Source of the DNA: an uncultured Clostridia bacterium
GTDB taxonomy: Bacteria; Bacillota; Clostridia; TANB77; CAG-508
Reading direction: 5' to 3'
DNA: 36,398 nt
Assembly (NCBI GenBank): GCA_934122125.1
Contig: CAKOVW010000006.1
Coordinates: 1-36,398 of the forward strand
The position numbers and the translations under genes were made by a program. Positions within the stretch are counted from its first letter, which is position 1. Every line of letters begins with the position of its first letter. Below the pieces are notes generated by a model. That model ran no database searches, had not been told where the DNA came from, and saw only the letters and a program-made list of their open reading frames with translations. Of this stretch, positions 1 to 8,175 are shown piece by piece.

Positions 1-492
1 AAATTAAGAGTTATTCTTGATGAAGCAACAGATCAATGGGGATGTAAAATAGACAGAGTTGAAATTAAAGATATTACTCCACCAGCTGACATTAGAGATG
101 CAATGGAAAAACAAATGAATGCTGAGAGAAATAAAAGAGCTTTAATTTTACAAGCCGAAGGTGAAAGACAATCTGCTATTACTTTAGCAGAGGGTAAAAA
201 AGAAGCCGCTATTCTAGAAGCTGAAGCTGAAAAAGAATCTAAAATTAGAAGAGCTGCCGGTGAAGCTGAAGCAATTAAACAAGTGGCTGAAGCTAAAGCT
301 AAAGAAATTCAAATGGTTTATGATGCTATGATGAAAGCTAAACCAGATGAAAAATTAGTTCAATTAAAGTCTTTAGAAACTTTAAAAGAGGTTGCTAATG
401 GAGAGGCTAATAAGGTATTTATTCCTTTTGAAGCAACAAATACATTAAGTAGCTTAGGTGCTATTACAGAGGTTATTAAAGAGAAAAAATAA
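1..492 (+). CDS. SPFH/band-7 (stomatin-like) protein, C-terminal part
   Basis: The reading frame is open from the first base of the window, so the N-terminus lies outside. The visible 163 residues begin in the end of the band-7 domain (the LDEATDQWGCKIDRVEIKDI stretch, then PPADIRDAMEKQM), typical of the stomatin/QmcA family. A long charged Ala/Glu/Lys-rich coiled coil follows (AEGERQSAI, AEGKKEAAI, AEAEKESKI repeats), and the end is a short hydrophobic tail. Family members are membrane-anchored scaffolds that oligomerise in lipid microdomains; this role is family knowledge. A hairpin terminator follows directly after the stop. Confidence 0.9.
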   Translation, partial: KLRVILDEATDQWGCKIDRVEIKDITPPADIRDAMEKQMNAERNKRALILQAEGERQSAITLAEGKKEAAILEAEAEKESKIRRAAGEAEAIKQVAEAKAKEIQMVYDAMMKAKPDEKLVQLKSLETLKEVANGEANKVFIPFEATNTLSSLGAITEVIKEKK

Positions 493-500
493 TTTTTAAA

Positions 501-538
501 TCCCCAACTAATTTTTAGTCGGGGATTTATTTTTTTTA
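501..538. terminator. Hairpin terminator between convergent genes
   Basis: A 10-bp stem with one mismatch (TCCCCAACTA at 501-510, TAGTCGGGGA at 516-525) has a 5-nt loop and is followed by a T-rich run to about 537. It sits between the SPFH gene stop and the end of the convergent rarA gene, so it probably ends the SPFH transcript and may act on both strands. Confidence 0.8.
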
Positions 539-1780
539 ATCTTCTACAGTATCATCTTTTATATAATATTTTGTACCTAACATTTTGTCTGGCAAATATT
601 GTTGTTCTACCCAATGTTTTGGATAATCATGAGGATATTTGTAGCCAACTCCATACCCTTCTTTTGACATTCCTTCTACTGGTGCATTTCTAATGTGCAT
701 TGGTATTGTTCCAGTATCTTTATTTGCCACATCTTCTAGTGCTTTATTTATTCCTAAATAAGCAGCATTTGACTTTTTAGAAGTTGCTACATAAACTGCT
801 GCTTCTGCTAAAATAATTCTGGCTTCTGGCATTCCTACCATAGTTACTGCTTGCATAGCTGATGTTGCAACTACCAAAGCATTTGGATTTGCCATTCCCA
901 CATCTTCTGCTGCGGCAATTACTATTCTTCTTGCCATAAACACAGGATCTTCTCCTGCATTTAAAGCTCTTGCTAAATAAAATAGTGCTGCATCTGCATC
1001 ACTTCCACGCATTGATTTTATAAATGCACTAATATTATCGTAGTGGCTATCTCCATTTTTATCAAATACAGCTTTCCTAGTTTGCACACATTCTTTTAGA
1101 ATATCATCTGTGATATTTATTATGCCGTTTGAATCCATCTGTGTTGTTAGTACTGCGACTTCTAACCCATTTAAAGCTGTTCTTACATCTCCTCCAGAAG
1201 TGATTGCAAGTTTCTGTAAAGTTTCGTCTTTTATTTCTATATTATAGTTTCCTAATCCTTCCTCAGATGTTAAAGACCTTTTTAATACTTTGAATATATC
1301 TTCATCTGTTAGCGGTTGTAAATGAAATACCATTGACCTTGATATTAAGGCTTTATTTACTTCAAAATATGGATTTTCTGTTGTGGCTCCTATTAAAATT
1401 ATAGTTCCATTTTCTACATATGGAAGTAACGCATCTTGTTGTAATTTATTAAAGCGATGTATCTCATCTATAAATAAAATACATTTGCCAGATGGGTTTA
1501 ATAACACATTTTGTGCTGTTTCAACAGCATTTTTTATGTCTGATATGCCAGATGTTACAGCATTTATTTTTAAGAATTTACATTTTGTTGTGTTACTAAT
1601 AACTCTAGCTAGCGAGGTTTTTCCGCACCCTGGTGGTCCCCATAATATAATACTAGATAATCTATCTGCTTTTATTGTACGATATAAAATTTTATCTTTG
1701 CCTAAAATATGTTCTTGTCCTACATAATCATCCAATGTTTTTGGACTCATTCTGTAGGCAAGTGGTTTACTCATGTCCAT
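536..1780 (-). CDS. rarA: Replication-associated recombination protein A (RarA/MgsA AAA+ ATPase)
   Basis: This 414-residue protein has the usual length for RarA. Walker A is GPPGCGKT at about residues 48-55 and Walker B is FIDEIHRF at about 103-110. The sensor-like ATTENP and the C-terminal MgsA domain (ALFYLARALNAGEDP, RRIVIAAAEDVGMANP) are clear. The family acts at stalled replication forks as a clamp-loader-like tetramer. An AAGGAGC site 8 nt upstream supports the ATG at 1780, although a second ATG two codons in is possible. It lies downstream of ruvA on the same strand, a plausible recombination/repair pair, with a 75-bp imperfect palindrome between them. Confidence 0.95.
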   Translation of the reverse strand: MDMSKPLAYRMSPKTLDDYVGQEHILGKDKILYRTIKADRLSSIILWGPPGCGKTSLARVISNTTKCKFLKINAVTSGISDIKNAVETAQNVLLNPSGKCILFIDEIHRFNKLQQDALLPYVENGTIILIGATTENPYFEVNKALISRSMVFHLQPLTDEDIFKVLKRSLTSEEGLGNYNIEIKDETLQKLAITSGGDVRTALNGLEVAVLTTQMDSNGIINITDDILKECVQTRKAVFDKNGDSHYDNISAFIKSMRGSDADAALFYLARALNAGEDPVFMARRIVIAAAEDVGMANPNALVVATSAMQAVTMVGMPEARIILAEAAVYVATSKKSNAAYLGINKALEDVANKDTGTIPMHIRNAPVEGMSKEGYGVGYKYPHDYPKHWVEQQYLPDKMLGTKYYIKDDTVED

Positions 1781-1817
1781 TATTCAAAGCTCCTTTTATC
1801 TCTATTTTAATCTATCC

Positions 1818-1892
1818 GGCACGTCGCTTGCACTTTGAATATATTTTTTCTCGACTAAAGCACGAAAAAATATATGTCAAAGTCGCTGTGCC
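1818..1892. repeat. 75-bp imperfect palindrome between ruvA and rarA
   Basis: The element starts GGCAC and ends GTGCC. Inside, the left arm CACTTTGAATATATTTTTTC is roughly the reverse complement of the right arm GAAAAAATATATGTCAAAG. A shorter, diverged relative seems to lie on the other side of ruvA at about 2609-2672 (CACTTTAAGTATATTTTTTT, then CAAAGT and CCTATTCTAAA). It could be a small dispersed repeat or a transcript hairpin between the two genes. Confidence 0.5.
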
Positions 1893-1903
1893 TACTCTAA
1901 ATA

Positions 1904-2521
1904 TTATAATTTTTTTGCTAAATTTGCTAGTCCCTTTTTAATAATGTCCTCCACTGATAGTGAGGCCACTTCTATTGTTTGTAATGCTTCTACTATTTCT
2001 CGTTTGCTATAGCCTAGTACTTGCAATGCACTTATTGCTTCAGATACCTTTTCATCTTCTTTAATAACCTGCTCTATGTTTGAGGCTTCTTCTCCTTCTG
2101 CAATTGCAATTTCTTGTTCTTTTTTCAATTTATCTTTTAATTCCAATATTGCTCTTTGGGCTGTTTTAGGGCCTATTCCCGGTACCTTTTTTAATATTGC
2201 TACATCATTTGATATAACTGCTAAAGCAAACTGTGATGGCGTAATGTTTGATAATATTCCTAATGCACCTTTTGCACCTATTCCGCTAACGCTTAGCAAT
2301 AATTCAAACATACGTAATTCCTCATTTGTTAAAAAACCATATAAGCTAACATCATCTTCCCTAACTCTCATAAATGTATATATTTGAACTTTATCTCCTA
2401 TATTTCCTGTATTAGCAATTGTTGATTCTGGCATAAATATTTTATAGCCCAAACCTCCTGCTTCTACTACTATGTATCCTTTTGTTTTTATTTCCAAAAT
2501 TCCCTTAATATATGCTAACAT
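1904..2521 (-). CDS. ruvA: Holliday junction branch migration protein RuvA
   Basis: The 205-residue protein matches RuvA in length and order: an N-terminal OB domain (MLAYIKGILEIKTKGYIVVE), two helix-hairpin-helix motifs (LLSVSGIGAKGALGIL and LKKVPGIGPKTAQRAILELK), an acidic linker and a C-terminal domain (ISALQVLGYSKREIVEAL) that contacts RuvB. RuvA binds four-way junctions and loads the RuvB motor. Neither ruvB nor ruvC is next to it here, unlike the common ruvAB arrangement. A GAGGAG site precedes the ATG at 2521. Confidence 0.96.
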   Translation of the reverse strand: MLAYIKGILEIKTKGYIVVEAGGLGYKIFMPESTIANTGNIGDKVQIYTFMRVREDDVSLYGFLTNEELRMFELLLSVSGIGAKGALGILSNITPSQFALAVISNDVAILKKVPGIGPKTAQRAILELKDKLKKEQEIAIAEGEEASNIEQVIKEDEKVSEAISALQVLGYSKREIVEALQTIEVASLSVEDIIKKGLANLAKKL

Positions 2522-2680
2522 ATTTTTATCTCCTCTCGTTTCACAAGTATTTTATCATAAAATAAAAATTTTGCAATAGTTTTGCAAATTTTTGTTTGTA
2601 TTGTTTATCACTTTAAGTATATTTTTTTGGTTGGTATACTATCAAAGTTTTGGTACCTATTCTAAAAATATTTATTTAGG

Positions 2681-2709
2681 TTGTGTTGTTAATTATTTAA
2701 TGTTATAAT
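2681..2709 (+). promoter_or_regulatory. Sigma-A-type promoter for tcdA
   Basis: TTGTGT at 2681-2686, a 17-bp spacer and TATAAT at 2704-2709 lie 33 bp before the tcdA start. The 221-bp gap 2522-2742 holds this promoter and the diverged repeat copy near 2609-2672; I see no gene in it. Confidence 0.55.
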
Positions 2710-2742
2710 ATTTTTATTAAATAAATGTTATGAGGTATTAAA

Positions 2743-3435
2743 ATGGATAATTGGCTTAACAGAACTGAATATTTAATTGGTAAGGATAATATAAATAAGT
2801 TAGCAAATTCACATGTTGCAGTTTTTGGTTGTGGTGGTGTTGGTTCATATGTAATTGAGGCTTTGGTTCGCAGTGGAATTGGTAATATTACTTTAATTGA
2901 TAAAGATGTTGTTGATATTACAAATATAAACCGTCAGCTTATCGCCGATACTACTACTGTGGGTAAGCCAAAAGTTGAAGTTGAAAGAGATAGATTACTT
3001 AAAATAAATCCTAATTTGAATATTACTATTTATCAAATGTTTTATGATGCTTCACATGCAGATGAAATTTTAGCTACTTCTTTTGATTATGTAGTAGATG
3101 CTATTGATTGTGTTACTTCTAAAATAAATTTGGTTGAGGAATGTACTAAAAGAAATATCCCTATTATTTGTTCTATGGGTACTGGCAACAAACTAGACCC
3201 TACTAAATTTGAAATCGCAGATATTAGTAAAACTTCGGTCTGTCCTTTAGCTAAAGTCATGAGAAGAGAACTTGGAAAACGTGGAATTAAACATTTAAAA
3301 GTTGTATATTCTAAGGAAGAGCCTAAACGTTTTGATGAAAATAATAAAAGAACTCCAGCTAGCATTGGTTTTGTTCCTTCTGTTGCTGGATTAATTTTAG
3401 CTAGTGAAGTAGTCAAAGACTTAATTGTCAGATAA
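2743..3435 (+). CDS. tcdA: tRNA threonylcarbamoyladenosine dehydratase (ThiF/E1-like)
   Basis: This 230-residue protein has the TcdA/CsdL form of the E1-like ThiF fold. The nucleotide-binding GCGGVGS is at residues 29-35, followed by the DxDxVDITNINRQ segment and the conserved end TPASIGFVPSVAGLILASEV. TcdA cyclises t6A37 in ANN-decoding tRNAs to ct6A, using ATP. The N-terminal RTEYLIG segment is typical of the subfamily and argues against ThiF or MoeB. The ribosome binding site is weak (GAGG). The gene stands alone with its own promoter, convergent to nothing nearby. Confidence 0.9.
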   Translation: MDNWLNRTEYLIGKDNINKLANSHVAVFGCGGVGSYVIEALVRSGIGNITLIDKDVVDITNINRQLIADTTTVGKPKVEVERDRLLKINPNLNITIYQMFYDASHADEILATSFDYVVDAIDCVTSKINLVEECTKRNIPIICSMGTGNKLDPTKFEIADISKTSVCPLAKVMRRELGKRGIKHLKVVYSKEEPKRFDENNKRTPASIGFVPSVAGLILASEVVKDLIVR

Positions 3436-3564
3436 ATGTGCCGATTTTTTCCGTTCCCAATGGCAGAATTTATGAATTTTTTCGTAAAACACTTGTATTT
3501 TTTTATAATATGTGTTAAACTTATACTTAGTCAATTTTAGATTTCACGTAGGAGGTGCAGTTCA

Positions 3565-3762
3565 ATGGCAAAATGTGATATTTGTGGAAAAACATTAGCT
3601 CATGGAAATAAATTAAGTATTGCTCGTTCTCACATTAGTAGAAGAGCAACTAGAACTTTTAAGCCAAATTTAAGAAGAGTAAAAGCTGTTGTTAATGGTG
3701 AAACTCAAACAATTCATGCTTGTGCAAAATGCTTACGTTCTGGAAAAGTAAATAGAGCTTAA
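3565..3762 (+). CDS. rpmB: 50S ribosomal protein L28
   Basis: The 65-residue protein matches L28, starting MAKCDICGK with CxxC and carrying a second CxxC (CAKC) near the end. This marks the zinc-binding C+ form. The conserved ISRRATRTFKPNLR segment is present. A strong AGGAGG lies upstream of the ATG. A TATAAT at 3504-3509 with an imperfect -35 (TTCGTA, 3481-3486) is a plausible promoter. The gene is monocistronic and ends at a hairpin terminator. Confidence 0.97.
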   Translation: MAKCDICGKTLAHGNKLSIARSHISRRATRTFKPNLRRVKAVVNGETQTIHACAKCLRSGKVNRA

Positions 3763-3790
3763 TCTTATGAGTTGATTATAGATAATATGA

Positions 3791-3820
3791 AAAAAGGCTA
3801 TGTGAATAGCCTCTTTTTTC
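3791..3820. terminator. Bidirectional terminator of rpmB and spoVM
   Basis: A perfect 7-bp stem (AGGCTAT 3795-3801, ATAGCCT 3806-3812) with a GTGA loop is flanked by an A run on the left and a T run on the right. It can therefore end rpmB on the plus strand and the spoVM transcript on the minus strand. Confidence 0.85.
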
Positions 3821-3823
3821 GTA

Positions 3824-3901
3824 TCATTTTTCCTTTATTCCAAATAGCAATTTTACAATTCCTCTTAAGCATTTTGGAACTTTTTTTACAACAATAGTCA
3901 T
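3824..3901 (-). CDS. spoVM: Stage V sporulation protein M (SpoVM), 25 residues
   Basis: This short frame encodes 25 residues with a hydrophobic/basic amphipathic pattern: an N-terminal VVKKVPKCLRGIVK followed by LLFGIKEK. It lines up with B. subtilis SpoVM (26 residues), including the helix-breaking Pro at position 9, the following Lys, and Gly and Arg near the middle. SpoVM recognises the curvature of the forespore outer membrane and anchors SpoIVA for coat and cortex assembly. A GGGGAG site lies 10-12 nt upstream of the ATG. It is 19 bp downstream of a small membrane protein on the same strand and ends at the shared terminator. Confidence 0.8.
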   Translation of the reverse strand: MTIVVKKVPKCLRGIVKLLFGIKEK

Positions 3902-3920
3902 TTATTATTCACTCCCCTTT

Positions 3921-4070
3921 TTAACAAGATAACCACATTAGACCGACAATTACAATTACCAGCCCAATAGTAAACAGCCAACCTGATATTGGAAGTAATA
4001 ATACAAGTAATATTCCTAAACCTAACCCTATAAGGCATACGCCTAATGTTTTTTTCAATGCACATAACAT
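3921..4070 (-). CDS. Small two-helix membrane protein upstream of spoVM
   Basis: I do not recognise a named family. The 49 residues are almost entirely hydrophobic, forming two predicted membrane helices (about residues 8-26 and 30-47) separated by PISGW. I chose the ATG at 4070 because AGGAGG lies 10 nt upstream; a longer frame starts at 4130, but its extra N-terminus is polar and has no such site. It is probably co-transcribed with spoVM, 19 bp downstream, so a sporulation role is a reasonable inference from position only. Confidence 0.6.
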   Translation of the reverse strand: MLCALKKTLGVCLIGLGLGILLVLLLPISGWLFTIGLVIVIVGLMWLSC

Positions 4071-4195
4071 ATGTAAATTACCTCCTGTTCTTTTGTATAT
4101 TATATTATTTTTTTGCTTATCTGTTACCATTTTATGTTGTCATTTATTGAAAGTTTTGTAGTTTTATGTTTTAATATATTTATTGGAGTGATTTT

Positions 4196-4822
4196 ATGAA
4201 TAAACAAAAAGTTATAGAAATTTTTGAATTATTAAAAAAACAGTATCCAGATGCAAAATGTAGTTTAACGTTTAGTTCTCCATTTGAAATGATGGTTGCT
4301 GTAATGCTTTCTGCTCAATGTACTGATGAGAGAGTAAATAAGGTAACTGCTGATTTTTTTCCTAAGTATAATACTCCTCAGGCTTTTGCAGATATGCCGT
4401 TAAAGGATATTGAAAATTTAATTCATTCTTGTGGTTTTTATAAAAATAAGGCTAAAAATTTAAAACTTGCTTCTCAGAAAATTTTATCTGATTTTAATGG
4501 CGAAGTTCCTAAAAGCATGGAAGAATTGCTTTCTATCCCTGGAATTGGCCGAAAAAGTGCTAATGTAATAATGCTTGAGGCCTTTAATATTCCTCAGGGA
4601 ATTGCAGTCGATACTCATGTAAAAAGATTGTCTAATCGTATTGGATTTTCTAGTGAAAAAGAGCCTGAAAAAATAGAACAAGATTTGTTAAAGTTATTCC
4701 CTAAAGAATATTATGCTGATGTTAACCATATTTTAATTTGGCATGGTCGAAATACTTGCAAAGCTCAAAATCCAGATTGTAAAAATTGTTGTATTAGACA
4801 TTTATGTAAGTCGTATAAATAG
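4196..4822 (+). CDS. nth: Endonuclease III (bifunctional DNA glycosylase/AP lyase)
   Basis: The 208-residue protein carries the HhH-GPD fold with the hairpin LLSIPGIGRKSANVIM, catalytic Lys120 and Asp139 (AVDTHVKRL). At the C-terminus is a [4Fe-4S] motif C188-x6-C195-x2-C198-x5-C204. It excises oxidised pyrimidines and nicks the AP site. The length is normal for Nth. A GGAGTG site precedes the ATG. The gene is divergent from the spoVM pair. Confidence 0.96.
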   Translation: MNKQKVIEIFELLKKQYPDAKCSLTFSSPFEMMVAVMLSAQCTDERVNKVTADFFPKYNTPQAFADMPLKDIENLIHSCGFYKNKAKNLKLASQKILSDFNGEVPKSMEELLSIPGIGRKSANVIMLEAFNIPQGIAVDTHVKRLSNRIGFSSEKEPEKIEQDLLKLFPKEYYADVNHILIWHGRNTCKAQNPDCKNCCIRHLCKSYK

Positions 4823-4851
4823 TTGACATTCTCCTTTTAATGGTATATATT
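4823..4851 (+). promoter_or_regulatory. Near-consensus promoter downstream of nth
   Basis: TTGACA at 4823-4828, a 17-bp spacer and TATATT at 4846-4851 start on the base after the nth stop codon. This makes the next gene an independent transcription unit. Confidence 0.8.
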
Positions 4852-4879
4852 TATATTATCATTTAAAAGGAGGTTTTTT

Positions 4880-6013
4880 ATGAAAAAAACAGGTAAAATT
4901 TTATTTTTATGTTTTGCCCTATTGTTAGTATTTTCTTCAGTTTGTATGGCAACTGATCAAATCACTACCACTTCTGGAGATATTGCTGTTACATCTGGTG
5001 AGCCAGAAAATTCAAATGTTACAACAGTAAAAAATACTAATAATGATATTTATGCGGGCAATAGCGAAGTATCAATTACTGGATACGTTAATGGTAACTC
5101 TTTCGTTTTTGGTAAAAAAGTTACTGTTTCTGGCTATGTTAATGGGGACTTATTTGTAATGGCAAATTCGTTATTAATTGAAGATGAAGCTCAAATAACT
5201 GGAAATGTCTTTGCTTTAGCTCAAGAAATGACTATCTCAGGAAGAGTTAATGACGTTTATGCATTCTCACAAAAATTCACATTGTCAAGTACAGGAGTTA
5301 TTGTTAGAAACCTAACTTTATCTTGTGGCAGTACAGTTTTGGAAGGAAAGATTGGTAGAGATGTAAATTTAACAACTGGAACACTTTCTTTTGCTGAAAA
5401 TGCTAAAAATGTAATTGGTAAAGATCTAAATTATAGTTCTAAACAGGAAACAAACATTCCAGATGGTGCTGTTGTTGGTAAAACTAATTTTTCTAAAATA
5501 ACTGTTGAGGAACCAACAGCTTCTAAAATAGTTACAAATTATATTACTAATTTTGTTCTTGTAATATTATATGCTATTGTAGTTATTATTTTAACAGCAT
5601 TTGTTACACCAAACTTTGCAACAAAATTAACTTACAGTATGTCTAAGAAACCTTTCATTTCTGCATTAATTGGTATTGTGGCATTTATATTTATTCCAAT
5701 AGTATCAATATTGTTGTTATTTACAGTTTTCTTAGCTTGTACAAGTTTTGCTTTAATTACTGTTTATTTCTTAGTTATTTCAATTACAATATCTCTTTTA
5801 GGTATGGCAATTGGAAATTATTTTGCAAATAAATTAAGTAACAAAACTAAAACTAAATTTATACTACTTTCTATTGCATCAGTTGCAGTATTATGGTTAT
5901 TACAACAAATTCCATTTGTTGGTAAATTCATTTCAATATTTACTGTAGTTTTCGGATTTGGAATATTTGTATATTCACTATTTTCTAAAAAAGCATTAGA
6001 AGAAGTTAAATAA
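4880..6013 (+). CDS. Secreted/membrane bactofilin-like (polymer-forming) protein
   Basis: The 377-residue protein has a signal peptide (MKKTGKILFLCFALLLVFSS, then VCMA). Residues about 50-200 form repeated short beta turns (SGYVNGNSFVFGKKVTVSGY; VNGDLFVMANSLLIEDEAQI) typical of the right-handed beta-helix of bactofilin-like polymer-forming proteins. The C-terminal 150 residues carry about five membrane helices. The gene has AAAGGAGG before the ATG, its own strong promoter and a terminator. The combination of an exported beta-helix with a membrane domain is common in uncharacterised Clostridia proteins; no specific function is known to me. Confidence 0.75.
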   Translation: MKKTGKILFLCFALLLVFSSVCMATDQITTTSGDIAVTSGEPENSNVTTVKNTNNDIYAGNSEVSITGYVNGNSFVFGKKVTVSGYVNGDLFVMANSLLIEDEAQITGNVFALAQEMTISGRVNDVYAFSQKFTLSSTGVIVRNLTLSCGSTVLEGKIGRDVNLTTGTLSFAENAKNVIGKDLNYSSKQETNIPDGAVVGKTNFSKITVEEPTASKIVTNYITNFVLVILYAIVVIILTAFVTPNFATKLTYSMSKKPFISALIGIVAFIFIPIVSILLLFTVFLACTSFALITVYFLVISITISLLGMAIGNYFANKLSNKTKTKFILLSIASVAVLWLLQQIPFVGKFISIFTVVFGFGIFVYSLFSKKALEEVK

Positions 6014-6020
6014 ATAAAGG

Positions 6021-6043
6021 CTCTGGTTTAACCAGAGTTTTTT
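6021..6043 (+). terminator. Rho-independent terminator
   Basis: A perfect 7-bp stem (CTCTGGT 6021-6027, ACCAGAG 6031-6037) with a TTA loop is followed by six T. It ends the bactofilin-like gene. Confidence 0.85.
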
Positions 6044-6069
6044 ATTATTTTTTGTTTAATTACAATATA

Positions 6070-6924
6070 TTACTGCAATGCAGCTTTTATTTCATCTAAA
6101 TTTTTAATTACACTTTGATACCCATATTCATAGCATTTATCTAATTTTTCAATATCTAATAATCCAACTTTATCAGTATATACATTTAAAACATAGTCGC
6201 TTGTTTTTAGTTCTTCCTCTGATATTTTGCTTCCCATAATGTCAATTGTTTTCATCGCAATGTCCATCAAGTTGCTATCCTTTTCTATTTGGTCCGCATC
6301 AAACTTTACAGCTAAAACTCTTTCTGCTCCTTGATTTCTTACTTCTTGCACTGGCACATTATCTAATACTCCTCCATCCATAAACGCATATTCTTTTACT
6401 CTACAAGGCATAAATACAGCAGGGAAACTACTACTAGCTCTTACTGCTTTTCCTACTGTAATATCTTTAATATATTTAGTTTTATCTTCTGCGTCTATAG
6501 GAATATTATTAGTAAATATATATTCTTTTGGTTTCATTATATCTACACTTGGAATTACTAATGGCATTTGTATTTGGCTTATCTTTTCTATGTTTTGTTC
6601 TTTTGCTATTTTATTGTATATTTTCTCTATTGACTCTCCATTATTGAAGCCTGTCAATGTAATTTTTTTACTAAATGAGCAGTGTAATAATTTTGATATA
6701 AGCGGTAAATGTTTTGTTCCTATTATCTCTTTAGCATACTTTTTAAATAATTCGTGTATTTGCTCAGGTTCAATTCCCATAGCATATAGGCTTGCTACCA
6801 TTCCCCCTGCACTTGTTCCGCCTATTATATCAATTTTTATATTATTTTCTTTTAGTGCTTTTAATACTCCTGCATGAGCAATTCCACGTATTCCACCGCC
6901 AGATAAGGCAACTCCAATTTTCAT
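6070..6924 (-). CDS. Patatin-like phospholipase (RssA/YlbK type)
   Basis: The 284-residue protein has the patatin catalytic layout: oxyanion-hole GGGIRG at 9-14, nucleophile Ser38 in GGTSAGG and the dyad Asp183 in MDGG. Proteins of this size belong to the RssA/YlbK group of single-domain intracellular patatins, presumed acyl hydrolases of unknown physiological substrate. A GAGGAG site precedes the ATG at 6924. There is no membrane segment or signal peptide. The gene stands alone and is convergent with the bactofilin-like gene. Confidence 0.9.
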   Translation of the reverse strand: MKIGVALSGGGIRGIAHAGVLKALKENNIKIDIIGGTSAGGMVASLYAMGIEPEQIHELFKKYAKEIIGTKHLPLISKLLHCSFSKKITLTGFNNGESIEKIYNKIAKEQNIEKISQIQMPLVIPSVDIMKPKEYIFTNNIPIDAEDKTKYIKDITVGKAVRASSSFPAVFMPCRVKEYAFMDGGVLDNVPVQEVRNQGAERVLAVKFDADQIEKDSNLMDIAMKTIDIMGSKISEEELKTSDYVLNVYTDKVGLLDIEKLDKCYEYGYQSVIKNLDEIKAALQ

Positions 6925-7040
6925 AATACTCTCCTCATTTTTCTATATTATTTTATTGAAATTGTTCCCTATCTGCTACAATTTTAAACATAAAAGTAAA
7001 ATCTTCTTCACTTTGCTTTGAAAATAAAGAGATTAAAAAA

Positions 7041-7062
7041 AATACACTCTTTTGAGTGTATT
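7041..7062 (-). terminator. Terminator of the rpsF-ssb-rpsR operon
   Basis: A perfect 9-bp stem (AATACACTC/GAGTGTATT) with a TTTT loop lies just past the rpsR stop codon. On the minus strand it is followed by a run of T (A run at about 7033-7040 on the plus strand). Confidence 0.85.
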
Positions 7063-7067
7063 TCTTA

Positions 7068-7346
7068 TTATTCAGCTGTGTATGGTAATACAGCTATTTG
7101 TCTAGCTCTTTTAACAGCTAGTGTAATATCTCTTTGATGAATTGCACATGCACCTGTTGCTCTTCTTGGAAGTATTTTTCCTTTTTCATTAACGAATTTT
7201 CTTAATTGGTCTGCATTTTTATAATCTAATTTCAAGTTTTTGTCTGCACATAATGGGCATACTTTTTTTCTTGTTTTTCTAAATTTAGGATTATAATCTT
7301 CATCATTGTTTTTCATATTTCTTTTATTGTTCTTTTTGTCTGCCAT
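7068..7346 (-). CDS. rpsR: 30S ribosomal protein S18
   Basis: The 92-residue protein matches S18, with a basic N-terminal extension, CPLC and a third Cys (ATGACAIHQR), and the conserved ILPRRATGACAIHQRDITLA core. The cysteines indicate a zinc-binding form, as for L28 above. It is the last gene of the rpsF-ssb-rpsR operon, 21 bp after ssb, with a GGGGGAAAG site upstream. Confidence 0.97.
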   Translation of the reverse strand: MADKKNNKRNMKNNDEDYNPKFRKTRKKVCPLCADKNLKLDYKNADQLRKFVNEKGKILPRRATGACAIHQRDITLAVKRARQIAVLPYTAE

Positions 7347-7367
7347 TTTTCTTTCCCCCTATTCTAA

Positions 7368-7796
7368 TTAAAATGGTAGGTCATCTCCTGAAGAGATTTC
7401 AAAATCTGAACTAGAATCTGTAGAAGGCATTGTTCCAAATGTTGCATCAAAATTACTTGCTGCTCCATCTCCATCTCTTTTGCTATCTGCAAAATATGCT
7501 TCTTCTGCTATTACTTCTGTTATGTAACGTTTTTGACCTTGTTCATCATCCCAAGTTCTTGTTTGTATTCTTCCTATTATACCAACTTGTTGACCTTTTT
7601 TAAAATATTTGCTACAGAATTCACCAAGTTTGCTCCATGCAACTATATTGATAAAGTCTGCTTGTCTTTCTTCTCCTGGTCTAGTAAATCTACGATTAAC
7701 TGCTAAACTAAAAGAAGCTACTAATGTGTTGTTTGTTTGTGTGTATCTTACTTCTGGATCTCTTGTTAAGCGCCCCATTAAAATTACTTTGTTCAT
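7368..7796 (-). CDS. ssb: Single-stranded DNA-binding protein
   Basis: The 142-residue SSB has an N-terminal OB fold (MNKVILMGRLTRDPEVRYTQ, then FSLAVNRRF and FINIVAWSKLGEFCSKYFKK), a flexible acidic linker and the C-terminal tip DDLPF that docks partner proteins. It coats single-stranded DNA in replication and repair. It sits between rpsF and rpsR, the standard Firmicutes operon order. Confidence 0.97.
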   Translation of the reverse strand: MNKVILMGRLTRDPEVRYTQTNNTLVASFSLAVNRRFTRPGEERQADFINIVAWSKLGEFCSKYFKKGQQVGIIGRIQTRTWDDEQGQKRYITEVIAEEAYFADSKRDGDGAASNFDATFGTMPSTDSSSDFEISSGDDLPF

Positions 7797-7819
7797 TTTT
7801 ACACCTCACATTTTTCTAA

Positions 7820-8101
7820 TTATTCTGCTCTTACTGTAATGAATTTTATTACTTCATCCATAATTCTATAATTTCTTTCTAGTTCAGAAATTAGTTCTGG
7901 ATTTGCTTCAAAGTTGATAACAACATAGTAACCTTCTTTGTTTTTCTTTACTTCATAAGCTAATTTTTTCTTACCAAGTTCTTCAACTTTTTCAACTTTA
8001 CCATCATTATTGATTATGTCTGTAAATTTTTGAGATAATTCTTTTACTTTATCTTCTTCTACAGCTGGATCAATAATGACAACACTCTCGTATTTGTTCA
8101 T
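7820..8101 (-). CDS. rpsF: 30S ribosomal protein S6
   Basis: The 93-residue protein matches S6 (NKYESVVIIDP, KKLAYEVKKNKEGYYVVINF). A frame three codons longer begins with GTG at 8110, but GAGGAGG lies 8 nt before the ATG at 8101 and overlaps the longer start, so I use 8101. It is the first gene of the rpsF-ssb-rpsR operon. Confidence 0.96.
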   Translation of the reverse strand: MNKYESVVIIDPAVEEDKVKELSQKFTDIINNDGKVEKVEELGKKKLAYEVKKNKEGYYVVINFEANPELISELERNYRIMDEVIKFITVRAE

Positions 8102-8175
8102 TATATTCACCTCCTCATGGATATAACCTGCAAATAAATTGCAAGTAAGGATTTTTTTCCTTTTTTAACGTTATT

